DNA from: Scedosporium boydii
Lineage: Eukaryota > Ascomycota > Sordariomycetes > Microascales > Microascaceae
Assembly: GCA_002221725.1 (NCBI GenBank)
Contig: NJFT01000138.1
Coordinates: 1 to 64,000 of the forward strand
DNA length: 64,000 bases
Reading direction: 5' to 3'
Part shown: piece by piece, positions 21,460-34,300 of the stretch
Numbering within the stretch: position 1 is the first letter of the stretch
Layout of the letters: each line of letters begins with the position of its first letter
The notes under the pieces: generated by a model
Database searches by the model: none
What the model saw: only the letters and a program-made list of their open reading frames with translations
Told to the model about the DNA's origin: nothing
Position numbers and translations under genes: made by a program

Positions 21460-22659
21460 TTACTCCCACGGTATGGTGCACACAATCTTACCCTTGTTCT
21501 TATTCCCCTCCATAATCCGATGCGCTTCCTGGATCTGGTCCCACGGCAAAACCGTATCAATAACGACCTTCAACTTACCTTCCTCAAAATCCGGGATATA
21601 CTCCTCCAACGCATCCCTCAACCTCCTCTGATACTCCTCATCCCTACTCCTCAGCGTGCTCCCCTCGATCCTAACCCTCTTATACAACACAGCCGCGATA
21701 TCCAGTCCCCCCTCGATCTTCCCACCGCTCAACAGCGCCAACAAGACAATCCTCCCATCCCTCGCCACGACGTCAATGTTCTTCTGGAAGTAATCGGCCC
21801 CCACGAAGTCAACAACGACGTCGACGCCCTTGCCGCCCGTGGCGTCCCGCACGCCCTGGACCCAGTCCTCGGTGCGGTAGTTGAAAGCCGCCGTGGCGCC
21901 GAGCGAGGACTGGATGTAGGCGGTCTTTTCGGGGGAGCCGGCGGTGGCGAAGATTTGGGAGGCGCCGAGGCGGCGGGAGAGTTGGATGCCGGCTGTTGAG
22001 ACGCCGGAGGCGCCGGCGTGCCAGAGGATGGATTTACCTTGGGAGAATTCGCTTATGAGGGTGAGGGCTTGGGTTGCGGTGATCCAGGTCTGAGAGTTCG
22101 TCAGCCTCTATTCCAAACTAAGATTGGCAAAAGGGGGGAAGAAAATGAAAAGAACGGGGAAAAAAAGGAAACGAGAGCCCTCACCTCCGGGATCCCAGCC
22201 GCCACCTCCCAAGACATAGTCTTCGGCTTCCGAAGCAACATCCCAGTGCTCACAGCGATATACTCGGCATAAGCACCGCCATACGCCAAGCCGAACACCT
22301 CATCGCCGACCTCGAACCTATGGCGGCCGGAATCCTCGTGCGCCTCATCCCGGGGTCCGAGAGAATGCACCACGCCGCTGAACTCGACGCCGAGGGTTTC
22401 AGGGGCCTGAGGGGGCACAGGATACCGGCCGTTGCGCTGGAGGATGTCCATGCGGTTGATGCCGAAGGCCTTGACGCGGACGAGGGCCTGGCCTTTTGCT
22501 GGGACGGGGGTGGGGATGTCTGAGTTGATGAAGAGGGATTCCAGGGGCCCGGAGCCGCCTTTGATGTCTATGGAGCTCAAGTTAGTTCTTCTGGGCTGTA
22601 ATGGGGATGAGGGGATGAGGGGTTTGGTAGGAGAGAGGGGTTATACCGATAGCCTTCAT
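21460..22659 (-). CDS. NAD(P)H quinone oxidoreductase, zeta-crystallin/PIG3 type
   Basis: A zinc-free medium-chain dehydrogenase/reductase of 341 residues that would reduce quinones or enones with NAD(P)H in the cytosol. Exons are 22659-22647, 22567-22185 and 22089-21460. The first encodes only MKAI plus one base, and the join gives MKAIDIKGGSGPLESLFINS, typical of the fungal family. The second join gives AAGIPETWITATQAL. The GroES-like fold occupies about residues 1-130 (FGINRMDILQRNGRYP, ETLGVEFSGVV). The Rossmann region follows with ILWHAGASGVSTAGIQLSRR and VDVVVDFVGADYF. The C-terminus has GKIVCTIPWE. The structural-zinc cysteines of alcohol dehydrogenases are absent, as expected for this subgroup. 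A TATA-like element lies about 125 nt upstream. The closest named relative is probably human TP53I3 (PIG3); the physiological substrate is unknown. Confidence 0.9.
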
Positions 22660-22781
22660 TGTAAGAGAGTGAGTGAGAACTCTGGAGTTTCAAAAGTGAA
22701 TTGAGGTGAAGTGAGTTTGGATTGAGCTGAGCTAGATATTCTACTGTTCGTTTAAGACGAGCAGATCTTCTAGTTTGTGTG

Positions 22782-22789
22782 TTTTTATA
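22782..22789 (-). promoter_or_regulatory. TATA-like box of the quinone oxidoreductase gene
   Basis: Reads TATAAAAA on the minus strand, about 125 nt before the ATG at 22659, a plausible distance for a fungal promoter. The identification rests on the motif alone. Confidence 0.4.
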
Positions 22790-25314
22790 TCGGCCGTGAT
22801 CGTGAAGCTCGTCGTTCGTCGTTGCGAACTAACAATTACACTGCAACTGCGATTGCGAAAGCTGACAAATTCAACGACTTCATCATCGATCTAAGTCCAT
22901 CCAAGTCTATCTCCTTCGCTCCTTCCATCAATTACAAATGATATCATCACCAACACCAGCGCTAGATTCACTTCGCTTCGCTGCAACGAAGGCGGAAAGT
23001 CTCAGAATGGAACATTGAAGCTATCAATTGCCCCAGAGATGGGGTTCGTCTCTAGCAGTCTGCAAGCAAGTCATCACATCAAAACCAGGCTACTCCCACT
23101 CCCGCGCCTGCACACCTTATCTGACATATGCATCAATCCTACTTCGCGTAGCCTTCTTCCTTTTTCTCTCTGGGGATGCAAAATGACTTCAGATCCCTCA
23201 CCTTTTCCATCCCTATAATACCAGTATGAAAAATAATCCAGCGCGACATATTCCTACGAAGTAAAGGCGAGCGAGTATACTAAGGCCGGAATGAAGACTA
23301 AACCCCGAGTCTCCTTCTCTACTTTGCAATCTGCCGACTTGCCCCGGAATTTTTGAAGTTATCCTCGGGTAATATGTTAATATGCCCCTTCACATGAGGG
23401 GCCACTCGCTTCCCTCTTGCCGTCCCTTTCAAATCCGCTGTGCATCATTGCCGTCCTTTGTCTGCTTGACGAGGCTTTGCATACTTCTGCTTTTGCTTTT
23501 GTTTCTACATCTGCCTCCGCGGCTGTTCTTGCTTGCTACTTCTACTCGACACAGCCGGATACAAGACCGGCTCGAGACAGTAAATAAGTAGACAAAGCAG
23601 CGGTGACACAGGCCTGAGATGAGTTCATCGGGTCGGGAGGCATTTCTCTTCGAGCGTCACCCATCCCTCCCCAGTCTATAATCTCTTGCTGCTTTCTCTC
23701 TTTCCTCCGCTTGGCTCGCTTGCTCACCAAATCTCACGCGGGAGTGATCCCCCTCCCCATCCCCCCCTTTTGTTATATTCCTGCGGCTAGGTAGGTTAAC
23801 CTTTGACAACAGATGATGTATAGCATCGAGGACTATGGCACCCACTGTGGAAACCAGTCTTGATGAAGCTCCGGTTTAAATATAACAACCGAGATGCAAA
23901 ACAATAAAAACAACGTTTGCCAAGATGTTCTCTTCCCTCTTCTCTGGACCTCGTGCCTCAGCAGCGCGATGAAGAAAGTCGAGGCAGAATACGTAGAAGA
24001 GGGAGATATGGACCGCAACCGCGCCCTCTCCACGCCTCCCTCTTTCTCTGTGATCTGGCCATCTCCCTCTTCCACTCCCCAGCTGACCCCTTTATACGAG
24101 CCCGCGTACATGGGATGTTGTGAAGCTTGTATATGCCCCTCGCCAATGTGTGCCTTCCTGCTGTAGGCTGCAATGTGTAATACCCATCCCGGATGACGCG
24201 GGCTGCCCGCAGACCAATATCTGGGGATGGGAGAGATGGGCAAGAAAGATAGAGAACCTGGCTGGGTGTGCGAAGGATGTCAGTCAGTCTATCTGTTACT
24301 CCTCGTCCATGCACCGCCTTCTTCTTATTCTCCTATTTCTCTCACCCTATTCGAGTCCAATAGATGAAGGTTCCATAATCAATGATAAAGAGGATACTGA
24401 GCTCTCCTCTCATATCTCTCGCAGGGACCTTCGTCTCTCACGATCGGACCCTCTTCGAGGCACGAGTATGAGCTCGCGGTCTCGGTTAGAATAGGATAAA
24501 TGGAACCATCGCTCCTGAGAAAGGTAAATTCATCCGGGCATGCGATATTGACAGGAAGAGAAAGAGGGCATGACCAAAAGGAAAGAGAGAGAAATCATGG
24601 CACACTAAAAGCATCATTTCGTTTCTCCATCCCTTTTCAAAGATTGCTGAACCATAGTCGCAACTCCCGCCTTCTTTTGGCCAGGCTTTGCCTCCCCCCC
24701 CTCCTTCAAGGACTGACCCCGGAACCCAGGACGGCTGGCAGTATATCTGAGCTGTATTAAGGCTTCCCACTCCCCGGCTTGAAGGGTTCATGCACTTTGC
24801 AATTACAGGACCAGCCTTAAACCTGGGGTTGATCTCTGTCATGCAGCGACCACCACTACGACACTGCACAATTTTACCTTTTGTTGGTCTTTTAATTCCC
24901 ATCAAACCAAGTATACCTCAATAACCAGCTTTCCCTCCTCCTCTCCCCCCTCCTCTCCCCCCTCCCTTCCCTCACTTGATATTTTCCGTTTTGTACCAGG
25001 GTCTGCCAGCTTGGCCACCACATCATAATGCTACGGCTACTATGAACAAGGGAACAGTCCATAAGGAAGGGGGTGTGTTAGGATAGGAGGGGAAAGTAAT
25101 AAATGAAGTGGTATGGGTCGATGGGAGAGGTGGATGATTATTCGCGAGAGAAGCGCCCCCTTCACTCGGCTCGCTCTCCCTGACACAAGCACCATCACCG
25201 GCAGAGTTGCTCTCGATTGCGCCGAGAGTCCCCAGCCTCTGCCGACCCTCTCCTCGTTTTCGTATGCCACCCACCCAAGATATTGAGACTCGACGACTTC
25301 GTAATAAAAAGATG

Positions 25315-25333
25315 AAAAAAAAAAAAAAAAAAA
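25315..25333. repeat. A19 homopolymer
   Basis: Run of 19 A in non-coding DNA. Confidence 0.9.
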
Positions 25334-28300
25334 TTCATAGCGCGCTGAAGTCAGAGTGGCACGCACTTGACGGCGCTATTGTGGGTAACTCCGCACATCC
25401 ACCACATCGACATCCACATCAAATGGTGTGGTAGTCTTTTTCAGGCAGGGCACAGACCCGCCATGGCCTGGCAATGCACCAAGCAGCGTAGCGTGGGCGT
25501 GTCGTGGTAAACGCACGAAGTAAACCGTGGGCTCGTGTGCTCGATCGTTGAAACATAATCGTTCCCGCCCCTAGTGATGATCAGAGCGGGTCCTTGCACC
25601 TTTCATTATTCTGCTCAAAACTCGGGTGAGCACGGAGGAGAGACTTTCAAAGGAACGCTGGGCCCCAAGGTAGGTTTGGCGTTTGTCGAATGGGGTGAGA
25701 GGTATTAGGTAGGCCCGCTAGACCACCGTATCCGCCCAGAGCCAAGAGCCGGTGCAGGTCGAGCTCGAGCCAAATGTTGAGACTTGCCGTGAGTTCTCCG
25801 TTCTGTTTTTCTCTTGTTCTTTTCCCCCTCTCCTACCCGCTTTCCGGATAGCCAAGGCTTCCGTCGTCGATCCTGAAGTCTATTCCGCCTGCCACCCTTA
25901 CCCACACCCCCTTCGCGCTCACTCAGCCCCTGGATGAACGGATAGCCATTAGCGGGGAATCTCCTCCAGGTTGAGCTCCATCCTGCATCCTGCCAATGCC
26001 ACGCCTAGTTCCTTTCCCGAGGATTGGAGCCAGGCGGTCAAATTTCAAAACTTAGCGCAGTTCGCATCTTGCGACATGAGCAGAGCAAAGGCTAGGCCAA
26101 GAACTCAAGAGTGGATGCCAATCCCCTCCCCCCAGATGAGAGGGGGTGGGCTTGAGGTGTGTGATGGGATCAAGGATAGAGGTAGTATTGCCGGCCGGCC
26201 GACCCCGAGCGGGCCTCTTGGAGGAAGACAAGAGAGGGAGTACCAAGATGCAAAGACCAGAAATAAGACTAAGATGTGCGTCTTCCGCTTCCTTCCGTCT
26301 TTTTAACTCGTGTGTGTCTTACAGGTGCGCCGTAACCAAGGAAGGGGTTTCTTAGCTTTATTTTCAAAAATTTCTCTTCCCTTCAGGCAGTACGAAGTAG
26401 GCTGCCAACCATACCATCAATAATAGATCCATTACTGTGGATCCACTGGTGATGGGCGTTGATGGGCGGCATAATGGGACGGGACGGACGCAATCCAGTG
26501 TCACAACTGGGGAATGCGGAATCCGCACCAGGACAAAAATACCAGGGTGTGAAGGCGTTGAAGCATGACATACATGATCAACGACACTGCGGAGCTACTC
26601 GTAAAGAACTGCGGGCCAGATCTACTTCGTATCATGGTCTTTCCGCTCGCTTGCTCCTCGCTCGCCGTCAAATTACTCCATCGCATCAATGGATGTGGTG
26701 GTAGTGATTGGATCACCAACAGTAGATGCGGGGGAAGGACGGGGAATATCGAGGGGCTAGACACCCACTCTTCGAGGTCCTTGAGCTGATTTGAGGTTAC
26801 AATCGTAACGACAAGAACAGCAGAGATCTGTGAATTTCGTTATGCGCCCGGCTCGACTTGATTGATGCTCCTGCCAGTCCAAGTTGCAGTCGTTCCACAG
26901 GGCCGAAACGAGACGAGCAGAAAAGCTTTTGCATTGCTTGTACATCCTGTACGTGTATGCTGCTGTATGCGAGGCATAGATGCGTCTTGTTGCTTTGGAT
27001 AGCCGCGATTTAGAACGGCGTATCATATCCTGCGAAGCAATGTCTTCTTCACATTCTTCCGCCCCGCGTTTTTGGGGGATTTCTGTTTCCGTTCTTACAG
27101 CCCATCCAGGTCGTCAAACACCCTCCGTTTACCCAACCAACCTCGTCTTCGACAAGGGCCGGGGGTGGTGAGTGATACGCCAAGGAGTAAAGGTGGGAGT
27201 GGGAAGCCCACCTGGGACGTAATACTCCGTTCAAAGGATTCTGTGGAGAGGCGCAACAAGGAGGTGTGAAGTCGACATCGAGACATTGCCCGTCCCTCTC
27301 GACTCAACCAGCCTCCATCTCTCGCCCTCAACAGTGCTTCCAAACCCTCAGCAAGTATCCGCCAAAAGGTTAGTGCAGTTCGCCGTATCATTTCATCCAT
27401 GCCACACTGGTTGTGGACCTCGGCCAACCACCCCCAGGAGCAGTCACGGGTATGAATTATACCGTTCAGCCCGTCGGCTCTAGCAGAACCTCCTGCCTGA
27501 TCGAGGAGGAGGATCTGATCGACCCTTGTGGTCACTCACATAGAACCCTGTCCCGCTCCGTGGCAACCGACCCTCCTTTCCTCTGCAAGACGGGCAACTC
27601 GTCAGCCACTTCTTTCGCGAACGGAAGTTAATAAGATTAAGCAGGACGATGATGCGAATCTAGGAGGAGCTAAGAAGTAGCAGGGACAGTATCGAGGCAT
27701 GTTTCAGTGTTCAATACCGGTGTTAGGGAATCACATGTGATGTTAATGTGATTCCTGCTGCGCAAACGACGGGCTTTGTCGACACCGTCCGCCCTGTTGG
27801 AAATGTAAGAGCCGACGAGCCCGGCATCTCCCAACTCCCAACTCCCTTTGATCAATGCGTGCGCTGCGCGGCACTGCTTCTACATATTGAGACCCAAGTC
27901 CGCTGGTAGATAATCACAGCTTGTGTACTTGTACAGCCGGCTTAGCTGGTAAGCGCATCGTGCGCATTGCCTGGCATATACCTCGTAGGCTCGACCCAGC
28001 TCCTGCGAGTGCGGGAAACTGCTTGATCGAGACTCTCCCTGGGTTTGGGAACAAGTGACCAGCCTTGTGTGGTGTGAAGCAAACAGGAATCCAGAACCGG
28101 TAAGATTGACGAGCCCGTCTCGGGCAATAATACCACAAGGAGATGGGCTTCTGGCGTCTGCATCCCTATTCACAAGTTGATAGCCTCACCTATATTCACA
28201 TCCATACTCATCCATCCCAACATTCCAAGTAGGTCAGTCCTGCCACGTCCAGCTACGACTCGCACCACGTTTTCCCGCCCAACAATAACATTGAACACCT

Positions 28301-29650
28301 CGCAGAGTTTTTATTTTTCCTTTCATGTTGGCATCGCAATTTTCCCTCTATCGCTCCTTGCTTCTTTGCGCCACCTACGACCAACCTAACCCTGCTTGTG
28401 CTTGTACAACACCTCTGGGTCACGGCCCTTCACCTTTCCTTTACCATGCCACCGCCTTTTCCCATTTGCTTTTTTGCCCCCTTCCTCTTGTTTCCCTCTC
28501 TCGCCTTCCTTGCTCCTCATCCTGTCATGCGTCGTACATTCAGTCACTGACGTCGGAGCCCCATTCTTTTCAGGATAGTGTCCTGTCCGCACTCCGAGGA
28601 AAATAGTAGTACACCACACTACGTGTACGCCGCTCTAGACGTGTACACTAACAGCTTCGTACACAGCTGGAGTATCAACTGATAAGGTGGGCCTGTAACC
28701 ATTAGACACTTCGCGAAGAAGAGAATCTCGGGTCAGATGCTTCATTTCATTTGTTATTCCGAGAGATTGACTCGCTGAGATGGTCCCCGCTCCCCACTCT
28801 GCCGCGTCTTGATGATGGTGGTCAATGGCGGCTACTTCATCTAGGACATTCTCGGTCTCCACAGGGTGTGTCCCGTCAAGCTTTTCTACGAAGTCCATAG
28901 ACCCAGAGAGCTCTCTCCATGTGGCGGCTTGATCGTGCGAGGTAAGATTAAAATGAAAGTACCCAGTATTGAAGACGACGAGCGACATCCGTTATTACTC
29001 GCAGGATAAATCAAATGCGGATCGGTCCGTGTTGTTGCCCGTTCAAGATACGGAAGATTGACCTCGTGAGAATCAAGAATCGGCCTCCTAAATGGCAGCT
29101 TTTATTGAACACCGACGGATCAATTATTACCCTTGCCTTTTCCACTTTGATGTTACTTCGTTCGTGCGTTGCTGCATCAAAGTGTGTCGCTGGGTGGGTG
29201 GGGCACTCGGCATGCGTCCATGAAGCCAAGGCTGAGAGTCGCCGAGGATCCTTTCGTGTTTGCTGTTGCAGTCTCGTAGATCCCTTGCAACACTGGCCAG
29301 GCAATTGACATCGACCCCCCTGTGAAGTTGCACCACGCTGAACCGAGCGTCTCCATGTTTGGCGTCCTACACCGAGGGTAAAATACACTAAAACGTGGGA
29401 TGTTGTTGAAGCAAATTTGCGAATGCGAACTCGATTTAGTATTACCTCAGTAGAGAGCACTTCGTATTGTGCCATTGGTCGATCTCATCAATTTGTGAAC
29501 GGAAGAGGAGCTTTCCACGTTTAGGGATGAAGACAGTCGAAGCTCCTTGTAAGGATTGCATCCCCACGCATGTGCCTTGCGCCAGCATTGCACATCTGTT
29601 AAGACGTAGCTGTGACCCTGAGACTCCGCGAGGAAACACTTTTAGGGCTT

Positions 29651-29700
29651 ACGCAGGGCAACGCAGAGCGACGCAGAGCGACGCAAGGCAACGCAAGGTA
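29651..29700. repeat. 10-bp minisatellite, five units
   Basis: Five consecutive 10-mers: ACGCAGGGCA, ACGCAGAGCG twice, ACGCAAGGCA and ACGCAAGGTA. They vary only in the last five bases. Directly downstream (about 29736-29756) are one TACGAGGTA and one TACGAAGTA, members of the dispersed motif family. Confidence 0.9.
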
Positions 29701-31114
29701 CATCATTGATGCTGCACTGGAGGGTTGGATGTATGTACGAGGTAATGTACGAAGTAGTTGTATGTAAGGAGTCAAGGACGAAGCCAGCAAGTAGGGTACG
29801 ATGCAAGCGCGACTGCATCTGGGAAATTGGGACGGACGCGCCGGGTCTGCCTCAATGGCCAGAATCGCCCGACGCGTCGCAGATGTATGAAGTACGAAGT
29901 AATATTGTCAGACTGCTTCGTCCCATGTCATCGGCGCATACATCTGCACGAAGGTCGAACCGTGAGGTCTTGCGCGATAAGGCTAACAACTAGTACACGA
30001 AAGCGACAACCCTGCAACAAGGATATTGAGCTGACCTGCATCGCTGCGTCTTGATTCTGGGAAGAGAACTTTTTTCTTTTCTGGACTAATGTGAAAGAAT
30101 GACGATCCTACTTTTCCATGATGCTTCCAGCGAGATTCGAAATGCACTCGCGTGCCCTCAATGACAGACATCCTGGTAAGAGCAGGTTCCAGCAGCCTGC
30201 GGATGCTGCTACGGATATCCTGGTAGGCGCATCCAGCTCATGCTCGCGCCCATTCTGTAGCTCCTGAAAATATGGAGAAAGGGGGTTGGTAAACCCAACT
30301 CCCTTGACTTGTGAGAATGGAGCGAAAGCTGAGAATACAAAGCGGCAATAGAAGCCAGGGTTGGGTGTGATGTGATGAGACAACACGCAGTTGATCTTGC
30401 CTCAGACAGGCAAAATTGGGGAGGCTAGGGTTAATGGTGCGAATGCAAACAATTTCAAGACCAGATAAGAGGGAAAATTGCTTCCAAAGGGTTCTCTTGG
30501 CTCATGGCAGGCCGGCGACCGCCACGTAAAACCCTGGGTTCCCCCGTAAATCCAAGGCAGTGTGCGATAGTAGAAGAGGGGAGACGCTTGTTTTTAGCCA
30601 GCCACCAGGCAAGGACAGCTTGCATCAGCCCGAAATGCAGAGAATCTGAGACACCAAGAGTGGCCGTGATGTAGAAAGAAGCAAACAAGAGCGCATCGGT
30701 ATTCCGTAGCGCCTCACACACTAGCTGTTGAACGCATTTCCTCGTCATGCAATGATTTAACGAAGGATAGTAAAAAGTAATTCCTACCTCGTCGAATGAG
30801 AAGAGCAATAGTCTGTACACTTCGGAGCATGATGCTGAAAATATGCGCAGCTACCGACTGGCCTGTGGGGAGTTGTGCTGATGAGAAGAAATATCTGAGA
30901 CAGTGCCATGGCTTGCTTGGCTGGCCCGGCCAGCACACCAGGGTTGTGTCACCCGGTTGCGTGCCAGTTTGAATCTCAACGAGAGACTCCTAGGAGACCA
31001 CTATAGTTTGGATGGCAGGTGGGTGTTTCTCTGGTCAAAGAGGAAAAAAAAAAAAAAAACGCACCCGCCCCCAGAGTTTCACTGCTGACTCGGGCTTGCA
31101 CTCTTTGATCTATA

Positions 31115-31130
31115 GAGATCAATTGATCTC
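31115..31130. repeat. 16-bp perfect palindrome
   Basis: GAGATCAATTGATCTC is its own reverse complement. It is the longest version of the ATCAATTGAT element found six times in the window. Function unknown. Confidence 0.9.
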
Positions 31131-31284
31131 ATGATGCATGATGCTGAAAGGCCTCCATGGTCTGTGTCGTTCTTGCCTAACTGACTGATTACCAACCCGA
31201 TCAAGCTCAACGGTTGAGAAACGGCGAGTTGGCGAAAAGAAACTACTTTTTTTTTCCCCTCTTTTCTTTTCTTCGTCTTATTTT

Positions 31285-31308
31285 CTTTTTCTTTTTCTTT
31301 TTCTTTTT
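31285..31308. repeat. (CTTTTT)4-type microsatellite
   Basis: Tandem units of T5C in a pyrimidine-rich stretch of the gene-free tract. Confidence 0.8.
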
Positions 31309-34300
31309 GCCTCTGGCCCTATCCGGTGTCTGCTCGGTAATGGCGCAAGGCAGAATCTGAAGATATCGAACCAGACCCCTAAATAATGCATCGTTTCGAG
31401 GTTCTTGACACCTTAGTCTCGATCTATTACTGGACCACTTCACTGACTTTGTTATTACGGAGTTTCTGATGGCACTTCGGAAGATAGCAGCTCGGCGAAT
31501 ATTACCAGGTAGTACGGATGGGTGTATCATGAGGAAGTACATCCTTCGTTGTGTACACGGCAGGCAAGGGAGGGGTTGCTTTAAATAGTCAAAGAGTAGC
31601 GGTGAAGGTCGCGCTAAACCTCAACCGGCAAAGATTGTGAACTGGAGGTATCGATGGTATTGGGTGCCAGTTGATATCTGCCACCGAAAACCTGGTCTGG
31701 TCTGGAAGCAACTCGGAACTCCACGCCTCACGCCAGCTGTTGGCAGTAAATGGAGCACGATCACCTATCACCGGTGGACACTAGCAAAACGGAGCATGAG
31801 AGGGGACCAGATTACGGAGTATGAAGAAAAGGAATACTTCCTACACCGACTCTTGAAGATATCACCATCTTCCGATCATCCTTGGATGTCCGCTGAACTG
31901 GGCGAGGGAGCCACAGCCGTCGCACTTGGCCCTACCCTACCCTAGTGTATACCTGCTTGGATGGGGCGCTGCGTATGAAGTAGTGCTTGCTAGTGGAAAG
32001 GGAGGGCGGCGTCAGTTTTGATTTTGAGATAACTGTGTACAAGAAGGGAACGCCATTGGCAAGGCGTAGGAGTGTACTTCGTAGATATATTGAGGATCGC
32101 CAAGGTGTTGTGATATCTCGCTGGATCCTGCTATTGCGTTTGGCAGCTAACTATGAAGTCCGACCTAGCCTTTCCTTACAAGATGTATATTTTGAGTGGG
32201 ACTGACGCAATAATACACTACATCCTGTCCATCCTGTAAGAGACGAAAATCCGGGGACGGACGCTGGGTTCAATATGGCTGGGTAAAACCATGCCTAGGA
32301 CGGGTCCAAATCAATACTAGCCGGTTGGCACGACATGTCTCTTCTGTTGATCCATCCAGGTTGGAGGAATGCTTGTATGCGAGATTTACAACACATTGAT
32401 CCTCACAATTGCAGTCGCATGGTGGGGTTTTACTCAGATGGCGATGGTCTTGATGTTAACATGTGCCCCGTTGGACCGAGGGTCGAGGGCGGCAAGGGAA
32501 AGCTCGTTAGTCGAATCCATCCTCAGACTTAGGATCGGTCCCCTCCCTCCTTTGCCCGTGAACATGATACCCTACCAGGATCGGGATTCCGTGTTGACCA
32601 CGAAGTACGAAGTAGAGAAGGGCAAAATCGAGTATTGGTGTAGGATTGACCATGTTTTTCTGACCATTGCCTGGCCGGTCCCCGCGGACAGGACTGACCT
32701 TACACCTGCTCAACCCAAGGGTCCAACACCAACCAACAGCCAAAACGGGGACTGCGGCAGTTTGCTCATCATCGGTTTTCTTCACCCCCACCAAGAATAT
32801 GCAAGGAATAGACATCCTGGCCGTCCGTCCGTCCTTCCTACGGCACAGGTATATGCGTCTATGTACACTGAGAGTACACATACCAAGCAATCTTGGGCAG
32901 CCAACATTTTTGGATGACACTCCAAGACTGAATTTCATACTTCATCCTTGGTATCGGTTTGTACACGACACTGCCGAGCTGTCTTTCCCCCCTCCAATCC
33001 CTGACCACAGACGATAACAGACCCCTCTTTGCAGGCTCACCCACCCTGCACCATTTACACGCCACGCAAGGGAACTATGCAAATCATAAGGTTAGCAAAT
33101 TTCCAAGTATTCCTCCCATTCGCTACTCAACCTCTGCATTGCGGACCGTTTGCCGCCTTACATCGACCAAAGGCCAGGGTCGTGTGGGTTACGGAATATT
33201 GGAGGCAAATAATGATTGCCTCCACCAGTATCCTTTCACAGCGAGCTTGGCACGACAGCAACCCGCGGCGGGGGTGGATGTTAATAAGAAATCCTCCGGA
33301 TGACCCTCTCGAGCCCGGTTCTCTCCGTCAAGATTGGTGTAATCGGGCCACCCGAGGCGTATGGGGAGACCCCCCCGTTGGCCCGTTTCTTGTGTTTGGA
33401 ATCTACGGTAGATGGGGATGGATGGAGTGATATGGGGGTGGAAGAAGTTTGCTCAATGTGTCATGGCCTGGCCCATCCTTTGGTAGGTGCTTGTGCTTAA
33501 AAGTTTGATTTGGCGTGATACGTCTCCATCATAATAGACACTCCGACTTTTTTTCATGTCTGCCGGCCCGAGGAAAGAGTAAAGTGGACTATCGAACACG
33601 TAGGTGGTCGTAGTGTGCTCCTTACCAATCTGAGTGGTCATTATTTGCCAGAATCGAGCAATACTATTCCTCATCTGTGTCTCCAGCTGCGGCCACTTTT
33701 GGAGGCCAGCCCTGGGGCGCGCTCGTGACGGAAAGGACTTCCCGAGCCCTCTCATTGACTGGCGTTCATCTCTTTTCGCTCCCTCTGTTGAGATGAAGTG
33801 GGGTAGATACACTTCAAGAAGAGACTCATCATCCACTCACCCTCCCCGGCCACGTACTTTGTAAACAAGCAAATGAAATCCCGAGGGGGTTAGGGGCGGC
33901 AATTCAATAGTCTTGAGCTGAAATGGCCTTAGAGTGGTCGGGAGTGTAAGAAATGAGAGAGGCAAATGATTTTGAGTGATGACCATCCTCTCACTCTCTC
34001 TTTTTTTCATTCTTTTTTGTGGGTAGTGATGGTGTGAGATGGCTGCGAGACGTGGTGGGCGTTGATTGGACCCGAGTCTCACACTTCCTTGCAAGCGCCG
34101 TCTCCTCACCCACGCTTTGTTTTCGGATCCTCTTGTTTTTTTATGTTATGAGTGAGCCCTCGAATACGAAAAGAGTTTTGATTATCACTCAAAAGCCCGT
34201 GCCACATACTGTACTACATGAGAGAATCTGTGTGTCGGCGTAATATCCTGCTCATACTGGTTATTTCATGGGCGTCTCTCGGACGGACAACTTGCCTGTA

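Noticed and set aside
32369..32917. 182-codon open frame, the longest in the gene-free tract
   Set aside because: Overlaps other frames of similar length, no motif, mixed composition, no conserved-looking segment; length alone can occur by chance.
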